A stretch of DNA of 64,000 nt. It comes from Lewinellaceae bacterium. GTDB lineage: Bacteria; Bacteroidota; Bacteroidia; Chitinophagales; Saprospiraceae. Shown here one piece after another: positions 17,381 to 27,295 of the stretch. The position numbers were made by a program, and so were the translations under genes. The stretch lies in assembly GCA_024644235.1 (NCBI GenBank), contig JAHELJ010000012.1, forward strand, positions 1 to 64,000. The letters are read 5' to 3'. Within the stretch, counting starts at the first letter, position 1. Every line of letters starts with the position of its first letter. The notes beneath the pieces are model-generated. The model worked only from the letters and a program-made list of their open reading frames with translations, made no database searches and was not told the origin of the DNA.

Positions 17381-19549
17381 ATGCGAATCCCCTCAGATTT
17401 CAGAATATTGTACAGATCATGCCAAATTCTTGCGGGATTTATCCTCCTTCTCGCCAGTTGTCAAACATCTTCAGATAAGACTATGTCATTGTATTCGAAA
17501 AAAGATTTGCAGCCCCCAGTGGCCAAGAAAGAATCAAAAATGCTCACCATCCATGGCGACTCCCGGGAAGATCCTTATTACTGGCTGAACGATCGGGAGG
17601 ATCCGGAAGTTATTCAATATCTCACCGAAGAAAACCAGTATAGGGAACAGATGATGAGCCATCTGACAGATTACCAAGACAAGCTATTTCATGAGATAAT
17701 CGGAAGGATAAAACAAACTGATATATCCGTGCCCTACCTTTTCAACGGGTATTATTATAATACAAGGTTCGATGAGGGCAAGGAGTACCCGGTTTATCTC
17801 CGTCAGAAGGATCAGTATGGATCAAAAAGTGAAGTACTTTTAGAAGTAAATGAATTAGCAGCACCTTACGAATTCTATCAAATTGGAGGTCGATACATCA
17901 GTCCTGACAACCGCTATTTGGCCTATGGTGAAGATACTCTAAGCCGGCGCATCTATACGTTGAGATTTAAGAACCTGGAGACAGGAGAAGTTCTTGAAGA
18001 AAAAATTCCCAATACCACTGGATCCGCCGCCTGGTGCAACGACAATAAAACTGTCTACTATACGATCAAAGACTATGCCTTGAGAAGCTACAAGGTGTTC
18101 CGGCATATCCTTGGCACTGATCCTGAAACCGATGTGGAGATCTTTCATGAGGATGACGAAACGTTCAGCACTTTTGTATATAGGTCAAAATCTCAGAAGT
18201 ACATTATTATCGGCTCGGCGGCTACTCTGTCCAGTGAATACCGAGTACTCGATGCCAATGATCCACTCGGTGACTTTAGGATTTTTCATCCCCGGGAGAG
18301 GGATCTTGAATATTCGATAGCTCACGATGGAAGTAAATTTCTGATCCGGACCAATTTCGCAGCCACAAATTTTCGGCTGATGAAAACCGATGAAGTCAAT
18401 CTGGGCAAAGCATTTTGGCAGGAGGTCATACCCCACCGGGAAGATGTACTTCTGGAAGATCTGGAGGAGTTTAGCGACTACATTGTGCTATCGGAACGGA
18501 TTGAGGGCATTACACACCTAAGAGTCATTAGCGAAGGCGAAGATCACTATGTCGATTTTGGTGAGAATGCTTTTACAGCCTTTCCAAGCAGCAACTTCGA
18601 GTTGGACTCCGACACGCTTCGGCTGGTTTACACTTCACTGACTACCCCCCTGACTACCTACGACTACCATATGAAATCTCGAGAGCTGATCCAGCGCAAA
18701 CAGGAGGAGGTCGTAGGTGATTTCGATCCTGGAAATTACCAATCCGAACGGCATATGATCACGGCAGAGGACGGAACCAAGGTACCTTTGTCGATCGTGT
18801 TTCGAAAAGGATTTCCTAAAGATGGTAAACAACCACTTCTTCTTTACGGCTATGGTTCCTATGGCTATAGTATTGATCCTGTATTTCGCTCACACCGCCT
18901 CACCTTGCTGGATAGAGGGTTTGCATTTGCAATTGCGCACATTCGTGGTGGCCAGGAAATGGGTCGAGCCTGGTATGAGGATGGCAAACTTCTCAAAAAG
19001 AAAAATACGTTTACGGATTTTATTGACTGTGCCAAATGGCTGATTGAAAATAACTACACTGGGCCCGATCAACTCTTTGCCATGGGTGGCAGTGCCGGAG
19101 GGCTGCTAATGGGTGCCGTTACTAATCTGGCTCCTGACATGTTCAAGGGAGTGATCAGTGCCGTGCCATTTGTAGATGTCGTTACAACCATGCTGGACGA
19201 TAGTATACCATTGACCACTGGCGAATATGATGAATGGGGCAACCCCAATGACAAAGTATACTATGACTATATGAAATCCTATAGTCCCTATGATAACCTT
19301 GAGTCACGTGATTATCCTGCCATTCTGGTCACGACAGGATTGCACGATTCGCAGGTGCAGTATTGGGAGCCTGCCAAGTATGTGGCTAAGATGAGGGCTT
19401 TGAAAACCAATGACACTCCTTTACTCCTTTATACCAACATGGATACGGGGCATAGCGGCTCGTCTGGTCGATTTGAGCGACATCGTGAAACTGCCATGGA
19501 GTACAGTTTCCTGCTTGATCTGGCAGGAAAGGCAGATTTGGCCGACTGA
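17381..19549 (+). CDS. Prolyl oligopeptidase family serine peptidase, oligopeptidase B type (lipoprotein)
   Basis: 722 aa, S9A family. The N-terminal DPYYWLNDREDPEVIQYL and the seven-bladed propeller (about 120-450) precede an alpha/beta-hydrolase domain with catalytic Ser571 (GGSAGG), Asp656 (LHDSQV) and His691 (GHSG). The chosen ATG at 17381 gives a lipoprotein signal (ILLLASC). The frame is open from a GTG at 17339, which lacks a signal. Oligopeptidase B enzymes cut short peptides after Arg or Lys; substrate preference here is inferred from family likeness only. This is the third predicted envelope-anchored peptidase in the window. Confidence 0.92.
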   Translation: MRIPSDFRILYRSCQILAGFILLLASCQTSSDKTMSLYSKKDLQPPVAKKESKMLTIHGDSREDPYYWLNDREDPEVIQYLTEENQYREQMMSHLTDYQDKLFHEIIGRIKQTDISVPYLFNGYYYNTRFDEGKEYPVYLRQKDQYGSKSEVLLEVNELAAPYEFYQIGGRYISPDNRYLAYGEDTLSRRIYTLRFKNLETGEVLEEKIPNTTGSAAWCNDNKTVYYTIKDYALRSYKVFRHILGTDPETDVEIFHEDDETFSTFVYRSKSQKYIIIGSAATLSSEYRVLDANDPLGDFRIFHPRERDLEYSIAHDGSKFLIRTNFAATNFRLMKTDEVNLGKAFWQEVIPHREDVLLEDLEEFSDYIVLSERIEGITHLRVISEGEDHYVDFGENAFTAFPSSNFELDSDTLRLVYTSLTTPLTTYDYHMKSRELIQRKQEEVVGDFDPGNYQSERHMITAEDGTKVPLSIVFRKGFPKDGKQPLLLYGYGSYGYSIDPVFRSHRLTLLDRGFAFAIAHIRGGQEMGRAWYEDGKLLKKKNTFTDFIDCAKWLIENNYTGPDQLFAMGGSAGGLLMGAVTNLAPDMFKGVISAVPFVDVVTTMLDDSIPLTTGEYDEWGNPNDKVYYDYMKSYSPYDNLESRDYPAILVTTGLHDSQVQYWEPAKYVAKMRALKTNDTPLLLYTNMDTGHSGSSGRFERHRETAMEYSFLLDLAGKADLAD

Positions 19550-19664
19550 ACTCAGATCCCAAGGCATATGGTCGAAACCCAGCTGATTATGGATTTTTCA
19601 TATGTTTTTTAAAATAATCCAACGGCTTCTTATTAACTTGGGTGATGATAAAGTAAATGCCAAG

Positions 19665-21566
19665 ATGATTCGACCAAAATTTGCCCTAACAGCCCTGCTT
19701 ACGATTTTATTCATCTATCAAGCATCCAGCCAAACCAACTACAACCTCCAACTCATATCAGAGACCAGCTATCCAAATAACTGCATCGACTCGTATAGTG
19801 ACGTGTGGGGGTTTCGGCATAGTAATGGTACTGAATACGCAATCATTGGCGGTAGATGTCACACTTTGATTTATGATCTAAGCAACCCCTCTGCACCCTC
19901 CCTGATCGCCGAAATCGAAGGTGATAGCAGCATCTGGAGAGATATGAAGTCGTATGGCGACTATGTTTTCTCAATTGCCGACCAAGGTGATGATGGATTG
20001 ACCATAATAGATTTGACAGATCCGACGATGCCTAACGATACGAGCTTTAAACCTGCATTTGGTACCCGTTTTCTAGAACGAGGACACAACTTGTTTATTG
20101 ACCACCGCGGTCTCCTGTACATCGCCGGGTCAAATATCAACAACGGTGGAGCTCTGATCTATGATGTCTCCGTAACACCCATGGCTCCGACGCTTTCAGG
20201 TATCGGTTCTGGTAACTACGCCCATGATGTGTTCGTTGTAGGTGACAATATGATTACCTCCGAATTAGGAACAGGCTTCAGGATATCGAGCCTGGTGTTC
20301 TTTGGCAATTTGGTCTTTGCCCCTACCGAAGCCATCCAAGAAACAGGAAATGATTTCACACATAATGCCTGGTCGACGGCTGATGGTTCCACGCTTTTTA
20401 CTACAGATGAACGATCAGATGCTTTCGTTGAAGCTTATGATATTTCAGACTTCAATACAGGCATTGATTTTCTCGGCAGATGGTCGTCACCGACTACCGT
20501 GGGATCAGGAGTTATACCTCACAATGTACATGTGACAGAGGCCGATGGGTGCACCTGGCTGATAGTGAGCTATTATACTGATGGTGTCAAGATTGTCGAT
20601 GCCACTGACCCTTCCCGAATGGTCGAAGTGGGATGCTATGACACTTCACCCCTGTCCGGCAGTGGATTCAACGGCGCCTGGGGAGCAACACCCCCATTAC
20701 CTTCCGGGCATATCCTGGTTTCTGATATAGAGCGCGGCTTGATGGTTTTCCAGCCAACATTCAAGAAATCGGTATATGTCGAAGGAAAAGTTATTGACGG
20801 AATGACAGGTGATAGCATTCCCGGAGCCACTATCAAGATAGTGACATTTGATACCCTCGCTACCACAACTGATATCGAAGGACTCTACTTTCATGGAATG
20901 GTCGATCAATCAGATACAAGTGATAATACTGTGCAAATCATCGTCTGTGCACCAGGCTATTCGACAAAGGACACTACTTTAAATTTATTGACAGACTCAA
21001 TAATTACGATTGACTTTAGTTTGTTGCAAGCTATTGTGCCGGTCGAACTGATCAGTTTCTCTGTCGAGGACTTAGAATGTGGAAATATGCTAAAGTGGGT
21101 AGTAGGTAGCGAAATCAATCATAGTCACTTTGAGGTCCAAGTTAGCTTCGACGGTCTTCATTTTGAGTCAGTGGCAAAGATATATCCAGGTGAAAAACAG
21201 GAGAATATTTATCATTATGAGCATCCGGTGTCTGAGCAAAAGAGGATGTACTATCGGCTGTTACAAAAGGATCTTGATGGCACCACTTCTTTATCAAGAG
21301 TGGTACAATCGTTTGGCCGATGTGAGACAGGCTCGATTCAGATTGCACCTAATCCATCACGGGGCATCACAGAAATTCGATCTCCACTTCCAGTAAGCGC
21401 GATTAGTTTATACCATCCATCAGGCACCTTGGTGAAACACCAGGATTTTGATCAGCCAGACTTGATTCAATCACTGGACATTTCTGAGCTCCCGAATGGT
21501 GTCTATACGCTGCTCTTACATCAGGAAGGGAAAGCAGTAACCAGGCGAATTGTTAAACTCGACTAG
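19665..21566 (+). CDS. Choice-of-anchor B family protein with T9SS type A sorting domain
   Basis: 633 aa from the ATG at 19665, which begins a clean signal peptide (MIRPKFALTALLTILFIYQ); the frame is open from 19602. Residues about 30-360 form a propeller-like repeat region with LIYDLSNPSAPSLI, TIIDLTDPTMP, HNVHV and YYTDGVKIVDATDP, the choice-of-anchor B pattern. Next comes a carboxypeptidase-regulatory-like beta-sandwich (about 372-460), then an LKW...FEVQVSFDG...YYRLLQKDLDG module (about 470-550). The T9SS C-terminal domain follows (APNPSRG, LPNGVYTLLL). Predicted to be secreted across the outer membrane and attached to the surface. Function beyond that unknown. Confidence 0.88.
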   Translation: MIRPKFALTALLTILFIYQASSQTNYNLQLISETSYPNNCIDSYSDVWGFRHSNGTEYAIIGGRCHTLIYDLSNPSAPSLIAEIEGDSSIWRDMKSYGDYVFSIADQGDDGLTIIDLTDPTMPNDTSFKPAFGTRFLERGHNLFIDHRGLLYIAGSNINNGGALIYDVSVTPMAPTLSGIGSGNYAHDVFVVGDNMITSELGTGFRISSLVFFGNLVFAPTEAIQETGNDFTHNAWSTADGSTLFTTDERSDAFVEAYDISDFNTGIDFLGRWSSPTTVGSGVIPHNVHVTEADGCTWLIVSYYTDGVKIVDATDPSRMVEVGCYDTSPLSGSGFNGAWGATPPLPSGHILVSDIERGLMVFQPTFKKSVYVEGKVIDGMTGDSIPGATIKIVTFDTLATTTDIEGLYFHGMVDQSDTSDNTVQIIVCAPGYSTKDTTLNLLTDSIITIDFSLLQAIVPVELISFSVEDLECGNMLKWVVGSEINHSHFEVQVSFDGLHFESVAKIYPGEKQENIYHYEHPVSEQKRMYYRLLQKDLDGTTSLSRVVQSFGRCETGSIQIAPNPSRGITEIRSPLPVSAISLYHPSGTLVKHQDFDQPDLIQSLDISELPNGVYTLLLHQEGKAVTRRIVKLD

Positions 21567-21570
21567 ATAA

Positions 21571-22674
21571 CTAATCTGATGATTCGACCTGATTGATTAG
21601 CTCAAGAAAACGGGGTGCCTCCTTCTCCCATTGCCAGTGCTTTCGTGCCTCAAGGCATGAAACGTGATAAGTAAACCAGTAGTTCCTGTCATCTAGCAAA
21701 TGGTTGATCGCATAACTGATGGAATATTTCTTTAGATCCCCCACCAGGCTTGCCACTCTGTATTGTTCGTTCATTCTTCTATACTCTGGGAAATCCATGC
21801 AAACCTGCGGTAATCCCGCATGGACATAATCAAAAAACTTATTGGCAAGTGAGTACTCATAGCTGGCTGATTCTCTGGAAAGCAGATTGATTCCGACGCG
21901 CGCCTGGCGAAGGTAGCCATCCAATTCTTCAGGAGCGACTTTCCCATGAAAAATCACCTTGTGGATGAGTCCTTCCCTTTTGACAAGATCTCTTAACTCA
22001 TCCGAGAGGTCCCCCTCACCGACAAGCCAGAGTGTGGCTTTGAGCTCGTGCATGGCCATCACCATTTCTTGCAATCCTCTGCCTTTGTTCAGCACACCTG
22101 CATAAACAATGATATTCTGATCTCTCACCGCACTGGGTTCAGGATCCTGCAGCTTTGGGAAATTATGAATGACGTCAAATGGAAGTTGATAGCGTTCATT
22201 AAGTTTCTCAGCTATACCCTTAGACACTGTAAATCGAACATGCGTAGAAGGAAGATATTTCCTGGCAATCTTTATCCATTTATCCCTCACTTTCGACCGT
22301 CCTATCAATTCTGGAACTTCCTCAAACCATTCGTGCGCATCAAAAACCAGTCTTTTTTTTCTAGCAGCCGTTGCTCTTGCTGCTGCTGACAAGGTATCAT
22401 AGTCCACGGAAAGAACTACTGGTGCAGTATTCTTCAAAAGATAGAAGTAAAGCCTGATGTTCAACGTGGCATAGAACAGGTACCCTCGTTTAAAAGGAAG
22501 CTTAAACCGCTTAGTCTTGAACCTCCACGATTGAGGAATTGGCTTTGAATTTGGAAGCTCCCTTCCCACCAATTGTACGGTCCATCCAGAATCGACCAGG
22601 GTATTGCACAGCCTGATCATTCGCCGATCATTGGTGAGATCGTTGCTTACACAGCAGGTAATCGATTTGGACAT
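21571..22674 (-). CDS. Glycosyltransferase, GT-B fold (family 4-like)
   Basis: 367 aa. It has an N-terminal Rossmann half (CVSNDLTNDRRMIRL) and a C-terminal donor-binding half with VYAGVLNKGRGL, WLVGEGDLSDELRDLV and the EX7E-like region NLLSRESASYEYSLANKFFD. This resembles family 4 retaining glycosyltransferases that build surface polysaccharides or glycolipids; sugar and acceptor are not predictable. Its ATG shares one base with the stop of recQ (TAATG), so it is translationally coupled to a DNA helicase gene, an odd functional pairing. Confidence 0.85.
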   Translation of the reverse strand: MSKSITCCVSNDLTNDRRMIRLCNTLVDSGWTVQLVGRELPNSKPIPQSWRFKTKRFKLPFKRGYLFYATLNIRLYFYLLKNTAPVVLSVDYDTLSAAARATAARKKRLVFDAHEWFEEVPELIGRSKVRDKWIKIARKYLPSTHVRFTVSKGIAEKLNERYQLPFDVIHNFPKLQDPEPSAVRDQNIIVYAGVLNKGRGLQEMVMAMHELKATLWLVGEGDLSDELRDLVKREGLIHKVIFHGKVAPEELDGYLRQARVGINLLSRESASYEYSLANKFFDYVHAGLPQVCMDFPEYRRMNEQYRVASLVGDLKKYSISYAINHLLDDRNYWFTYHVSCLEARKHWQWEKEAPRFLELINQVESSD

Positions 22675-24581
22675 TAGGGGTTGATCGAGATTATTTCATC
22701 TTGTTTGAAGATACGTTCTTCATCCAACAAATTCTGAATGGTTATCAGAATTTGATCTTTATTCTCCTCCGGAAAATGAGTAAGTATGTCGCTGACCGAT
22801 AAATTACCCCGTTCCAAATGACGAAGAATCTGTCGTGAGACTTGATCCTTACCAGCTTGTTGAGTAGATGCTCTTGCATCCCGGATGCATCGATCGCATA
22901 CCCCACAGAAATTCATGGTATTGTCATCAAAATAGTGCCCAATAAATTGTTGTCTGCAGCTCCCAGTTTCCAGATAATTCCTCAGACTATCCAGGTTTCC
23001 CGTTTTCTGAGCTTTCCTAAATTCGAATAATTCCTGGTCGATGATGAGATTCTCAGCAGGAACTCGCTCTCGCAACCACACTAATTTGGGCTTCTCATCA
23101 CCGCGATCATAGTGAATGATGCCATCTTTCTTCAGTTTCTCCAATTGGCCAAAGAGTTGCTTTAAGGATAAATTGAGAAATGTGGCCAGTTTATTTTCCC
23201 TGAATATCACCCGGTGATGCAACACTCCCTCGTAGATCCTCAGTATTCCTCTGATCGTCGGATCCAGCGAGGCGTTGCGAAGTTGATAATCATATAATAC
23301 CTCTTTATCCACTACAATCTGAAGACGTGATGGCGTGTACACAGCTTCAGTCAAAACGATCCAACCAGAAGATTCCAGAATCTTCAGCACATGATAGACA
23401 GGTAGAGTCTCAAATCGGTACTCCTGGCAGAATTGGTTTAGATCAAATGGAAATATCTGATCTCTGCCGCTACCTACTGCCAGCTTGAAATAGTTGCCCA
23501 AAGCCTGGTAAACCCTTCTGATTTCAGGCATAGGCGGAAATGATTGATCAATCTGTTTTTGCAGATGAGTCAGATCACGTTTTTGATACAGGATAACTGC
23601 ATAAGCACGTTTGCCATCTCGACCTGCCCGACCCGCCTCCTGATAATACGCTTCAAGAGAATCTGGCAAGCTCAAATGAACCACAAGACGTACATCGCTC
23701 TTATCGATACCCATACCGAAAGCATTGGTTGCCACCATTATTTGGACTGATCCCTTCAGGTATTGTTGTTCTCGCCGAATTCGCTCCTCGCGACTCAGAC
23801 CAGCGTGATAATAAGTAGCCGAATGCCCATGCTGACCAAGGAAAGCGGCAAGATCCTTCGTCGACTTTCTGTTGCGCACATATGCTATAACAGGGCCCTT
23901 TACGTGCTCTACCCATCTGAGGAGACTTCCCTTTTTGTCTTCGACTTCCCTTACTGAAAATGACAAGTTTGGCCGAAGAAAAGAACTTCGAAATATACGA
24001 GGTGCCTTTAGATTCAACTTCGCACTGATGTCCTCCAGAACAACCCTTGTGGCCGTGGCTGTAAGAGCGATTAGTGGTATTTTGTCAAAGACTTCTCTGA
24101 TGAGACTTATGTCCAGGTATGAAGGTCTAAAGTCATATCCCCACATCGAAATACAATGTGCTTCATCGACTGCCAGGAGTTTAACCGGCATCCTGGACAT
24201 TCGAGTCAGAAAGACTTTCGATTTCAATCTTTCGGGAGATATATAGAGAAGTCTGGTATCGCCGAAGGTGGCATTATCGAGCACTCTATCAATTTCCGGA
24301 AGTGACAATCCACTATGAACTGCTCGTGCTTTGATCCCTTTGGCACGAAGTGCGGCGACCTGATCATTCATCAAGGCGATGAGGGGCGAAATAACGAGAG
24401 TAAGACCATCGAGAGCAAGCGCAGGAATTTGAAAGCAGAGAGATTTTCCCGCACCGGTGGGCATCAAGACTACCGAGTCCTGGCCAGAAAGTACATGATC
24501 AATGATTTCTTCCTGTTGGTCCCTGAATGTATGATATCCGTAGTATTTCCGGAGGAGATCATAGGGACTCGATTGAGCCAT
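22674..24581 (-). CDS. recQ: ATP-dependent DNA helicase, RecQ family
   Basis: 635 aa, a superfamily 2 3'-5' helicase acting in recombination and replication-fork repair. Motif I is MPTGAGKSLCFQIP, motif II is DEAH (LLAVDEAHCISMWGYDFRP), with SALTATAT-like motif III (IALTATATRVV) and motif VI QEAGRAGRDGK. The RecQ zinc site is seen as SCRQQF...FCGVCDRC (about 540-565), followed by a winged-helix segment. A C-terminal HRDC domain is not evident; the tail has a short helix-turn-helix-like region. Bacteroidota often carry more than one RecQ, so this may be a paralogue. Confidence 0.93.
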   Translation of the reverse strand: MAQSSPYDLLRKYYGYHTFRDQQEEIIDHVLSGQDSVVLMPTGAGKSLCFQIPALALDGLTLVISPLIALMNDQVAALRAKGIKARAVHSGLSLPEIDRVLDNATFGDTRLLYISPERLKSKVFLTRMSRMPVKLLAVDEAHCISMWGYDFRPSYLDISLIREVFDKIPLIALTATATRVVLEDISAKLNLKAPRIFRSSFLRPNLSFSVREVEDKKGSLLRWVEHVKGPVIAYVRNRKSTKDLAAFLGQHGHSATYYHAGLSREERIRREQQYLKGSVQIMVATNAFGMGIDKSDVRLVVHLSLPDSLEAYYQEAGRAGRDGKRAYAVILYQKRDLTHLQKQIDQSFPPMPEIRRVYQALGNYFKLAVGSGRDQIFPFDLNQFCQEYRFETLPVYHVLKILESSGWIVLTEAVYTPSRLQIVVDKEVLYDYQLRNASLDPTIRGILRIYEGVLHHRVIFRENKLATFLNLSLKQLFGQLEKLKKDGIIHYDRGDEKPKLVWLRERVPAENLIIDQELFEFRKAQKTGNLDSLRNYLETGSCRQQFIGHYFDDNTMNFCGVCDRCIRDARASTQQAGKDQVSRQILRHLERGNLSVSDILTHFPEENKDQILITIQNLLDEERIFKQDEIISINP

Positions 24582-24637
24582 ACATCAGATTTGCTCTGAA
24601 AATAGAAAAACAAATAGTAAGAAAGTTTACAACACAA

Positions 24638-25495
24638 CTAGTACAGGGGGCAACCATTTCTCTTTCCACCTCCGAATCCACCTCCCAAGAGATCATAGAA
24701 ATTATATGAAATGGTCAGACTAGCAAAAATGTACCAATCATTTCGATCAGGATTTCCTCTGATCTCACCCTGTCTTTCAACAGGATCACCGCCGGTCAGT
24801 TCCCGGCTTCGATCAGCAATGTCCGCAGCTCGAACACTGCGATTCTCTGCGAGATCACGATAACTGGCATAGGTCCCACTAACATCATCCAAATAATCGG
24901 TAAACGTTACTCTGGGCCCTAGCTCTGCGCCTATATTCAAAGAAGGATTTATTGAATATCTGATGCCTCCTCCAAAGGGAATCGATATCTGATTGAGTCT
25001 GTATAGATCTGAGTTGTAACCTGGCAGACCTTGACCTTCCGTTCCCAATGGTTGTAATTCCACCTTTTGACCGTCAAAATCGGTGGCAGGATTGAATTTA
25101 AAGTAGGCAATTCCTATGAAGGCGTATGGTGAGAACCTTAAGCCAATATCGGGATCATAACCAGGGAAACTAAATTGAACGGTAGCGCCGAATTCGAAAA
25201 CACTGGATCGAAAATCCAAGTTACGGGGTCTTTGGTCAATCGCATCATCACCCATAATGATTCCATAGTGAGCTGATACTCTTGCAGCCCAATGTTCATC
25301 AAAATTTTGCCTGAAAAAAATACCACCGAGAGGCCTTATTGAACCGATCTTATCGGTGATTGAATTTGGAGACAAGTCCCCCTCATAAAATGATCCACCT
25401 AAGATCAATCCACCATCTACATATTGAGCATTGACACTCAGGGAATACAGCATGCCAATTACCAATACTAAGATCTTTAAAGAACCGTTATACAT
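24638..25495 (-). CDS. DUF6089 family outer membrane beta-barrel protein (PorG-like)
   Basis: 285 aa with a signal peptide (SLSVNAQ). It shows amphipathic strand patterns throughout (GGLILGGSFYEGDLSP, HYGIIMGDDAID, WYIFASLTISYNFYDLLGG), as in an 8-strand-type outer membrane barrel. DUF6089 includes PorG, a periplasm-facing T9SS barrel component of Porphyromonas. With five T9SS cargo genes in the window a T9SS role is attractive, but DUF6089 has many paralogues, so I leave the symbol blank. The C-terminus ends in RNGCPLY with a lone cysteine. Confidence 0.78.
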   Translation of the reverse strand: MYNGSLKILVLVIGMLYSLSVNAQYVDGGLILGGSFYEGDLSPNSITDKIGSIRPLGGIFFRQNFDEHWAARVSAHYGIIMGDDAIDQRPRNLDFRSSVFEFGATVQFSFPGYDPDIGLRFSPYAFIGIAYFKFNPATDFDGQKVELQPLGTEGQGLPGYNSDLYRLNQISIPFGGGIRYSINPSLNIGAELGPRVTFTDYLDDVSGTYASYRDLAENRSVRAADIADRSRELTGGDPVERQGEIRGNPDRNDWYIFASLTISYNFYDLLGGGFGGGKRNGCPLY

Positions 25496-25624
25496 CTTAT
25501 GCTCTCAGGATTTTTAGGGTGTTTGTTGGTATCTAAAACCACAAACTCTTTTCTTTGTGACGCTCGCGAATGTTATATAGAACAAAAAACCGGCCAAAAT
25601 ATTTTAGTTATATAAAGCTTATCT

Positions 25625-27295
25625 ATGTGTATACGTGATTTAATTCTGATTACTTGCGCTTTGGCCTTCAGTCTGAATCTGCATGCTCAAGGCAACGCTC
25701 CTGACAACTGGTTCAACCTGGATAAAGAGCAAGATGGAGTGCATGGAGTCAGTACGGAAAGGGCCTATAAAGAACTCCTTAGCAATCGAGTGGGGCAACA
25801 GGTAATTGTAGCAGTAATAGATGGTGGTGTTGATCCACATCATGAGGACCTCAAAGATGTAATGTGGCGGAATCCTGGTGAAGTGCCTGATAACGGGAAA
25901 GACGACGATGGCAATGGTTACGTTGATGATGTTTTTGGATGGAATTTTATTGGTGGCAAGAATGGCGAGAATGTTCATCACGACACGTATGAACTCACCA
26001 GGATCTTAAAAGGGATGGAGCAGGAGTTTCAGAAGAAGGACCCCAAAGCACTCACCGGCAAAGAAAAAGAGAAATACCACACTTACCAGAAGTATAAAAC
26101 TGATGTAGAGAGTGCCCGGAATAAAGCAAATGAACAGGTTCAGCAATTCGAGCAAATCTTGACCTACATCAAATTCACCTTTAACATGGCCAAGGAAGCT
26201 CTTGGCGACAAACAAATCACCGAAGAAAGTGTGGAGGAGCTTGATGATAATGAATTTGCAATGGTAAAGGCCTTTCTGAAAGAGGTACTACCCCAACTCG
26301 GTGATTTCGAAGGTGGTGTCGATGATCTTTTCGAATTGATCACTGCTGATCTGGATGAAGCATTACAGCATGAAAAGAACAAAGTGGATTACGGCTACAA
26401 CACGGAATTTAACCCTCGTCACATTGTTCAGGATGACTATAGCAATGTGTCACAACGTTTGTACGGGAACAACGATGTGAAGGGACCCGATGCCTTTCAT
26501 GGAACCCATGTGGCAGGAATCATCGCTGCCTCCCGACAGAATGAAATTGGCATCAAGGGTGTAGCTGACCAGGTAAAGATCATGGCGATCAGGGCAGTGC
26601 CAGATGGCGATGAAAGAGATAAGGACGTTGCCAATGCAATTCGATATGCGGTGGACAATGGTGCTTCAATCATCAATATGAGCTTTGGTAAAGGATACTC
26701 CCCACGAGAAAAGGCGGTTGAAAGGGCTATTCGATATGCTCAGAAAAAAGATGTGCTACTCGTTCACGCAGCAGGTAATGAAAGCTCTGACAACGATGTT
26801 GTTCTACATTATCCCGATGACCAGCTAACTGTGCATAGGTGTCTCTTCTGTGGGAAAGTTGCCAAGAATTGGCTTGAAGTGGGAGCACTTAGTTATGAAA
26901 ATGCACCAGATGCAGTCGCCTTTTTCTCCAATTACGGGAAGAAAAATGTGGACGTGTTTGCGCCCGGACATGAGATCAATTCGACTGATGTTGATTCAAG
27001 GTACAAGGTTGCAAGTGGAACGAGCTTTGCTGCTCCGGTAGTGGCCGGTGTAGCTGCAGTAATGCGTTCTTATTTTCCCAAATTGACTGCTAATCAGGTG
27101 AAATCGATAATCATGCGATCTTCCGTCAAAGAAGATGTGGAAGTGAAAGTTCCGGGCTCGGACCAATTGGTCAAATTCGAAGATCTGAGTGTCTCAGGAG
27201 GAATGGTCAATCTATATCGTGCCATCAAAATGGCTGCTACCGAATCGGGAAAGTCCAATGAAAAGAGCGCTTCAACCAGAAAGTCTCGAGCTTAG
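25625..27295 (+). CDS. Subtilisin-like S8 serine peptidase (secreted)
   Basis: 556 aa with a signal peptide (SLNLHAQ). The catalytic triad is Asp66 (VIDGGVDPHHEDL), His292 (FHGTHVAGIIAA) and Ser467 (GTSFAAPVVAG). The Asp-His distance is 226 residues instead of about 30: an insertion between roughly 105 and 285 contains a calcium-binding-like DDDGNGYVDDVFGWNFIGG and a long charged helical stretch. This enlarged layout recurs in Bacteroidota subtilases. No T9SS sorting domain is seen at the C-terminus, so it is probably periplasmic. The stop interlocks with the stop of convergent dciA. Confidence 0.93.
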   Translation: MCIRDLILITCALAFSLNLHAQGNAPDNWFNLDKEQDGVHGVSTERAYKELLSNRVGQQVIVAVIDGGVDPHHEDLKDVMWRNPGEVPDNGKDDDGNGYVDDVFGWNFIGGKNGENVHHDTYELTRILKGMEQEFQKKDPKALTGKEKEKYHTYQKYKTDVESARNKANEQVQQFEQILTYIKFTFNMAKEALGDKQITEESVEELDDNEFAMVKAFLKEVLPQLGDFEGGVDDLFELITADLDEALQHEKNKVDYGYNTEFNPRHIVQDDYSNVSQRLYGNNDVKGPDAFHGTHVAGIIAASRQNEIGIKGVADQVKIMAIRAVPDGDERDKDVANAIRYAVDNGASIINMSFGKGYSPREKAVERAIRYAQKKDVLLVHAAGNESSDNDVVLHYPDDQLTVHRCLFCGKVAKNWLEVGALSYENAPDAVAFFSNYGKKNVDVFAPGHEINSTDVDSRYKVASGTSFAAPVVAGVAAVMRSYFPKLTANQVKSIIMRSSVKEDVEVKVPGSDQLVKFEDLSVSGGMVNLYRAIKMAATESGKSNEKSASTRKSRA

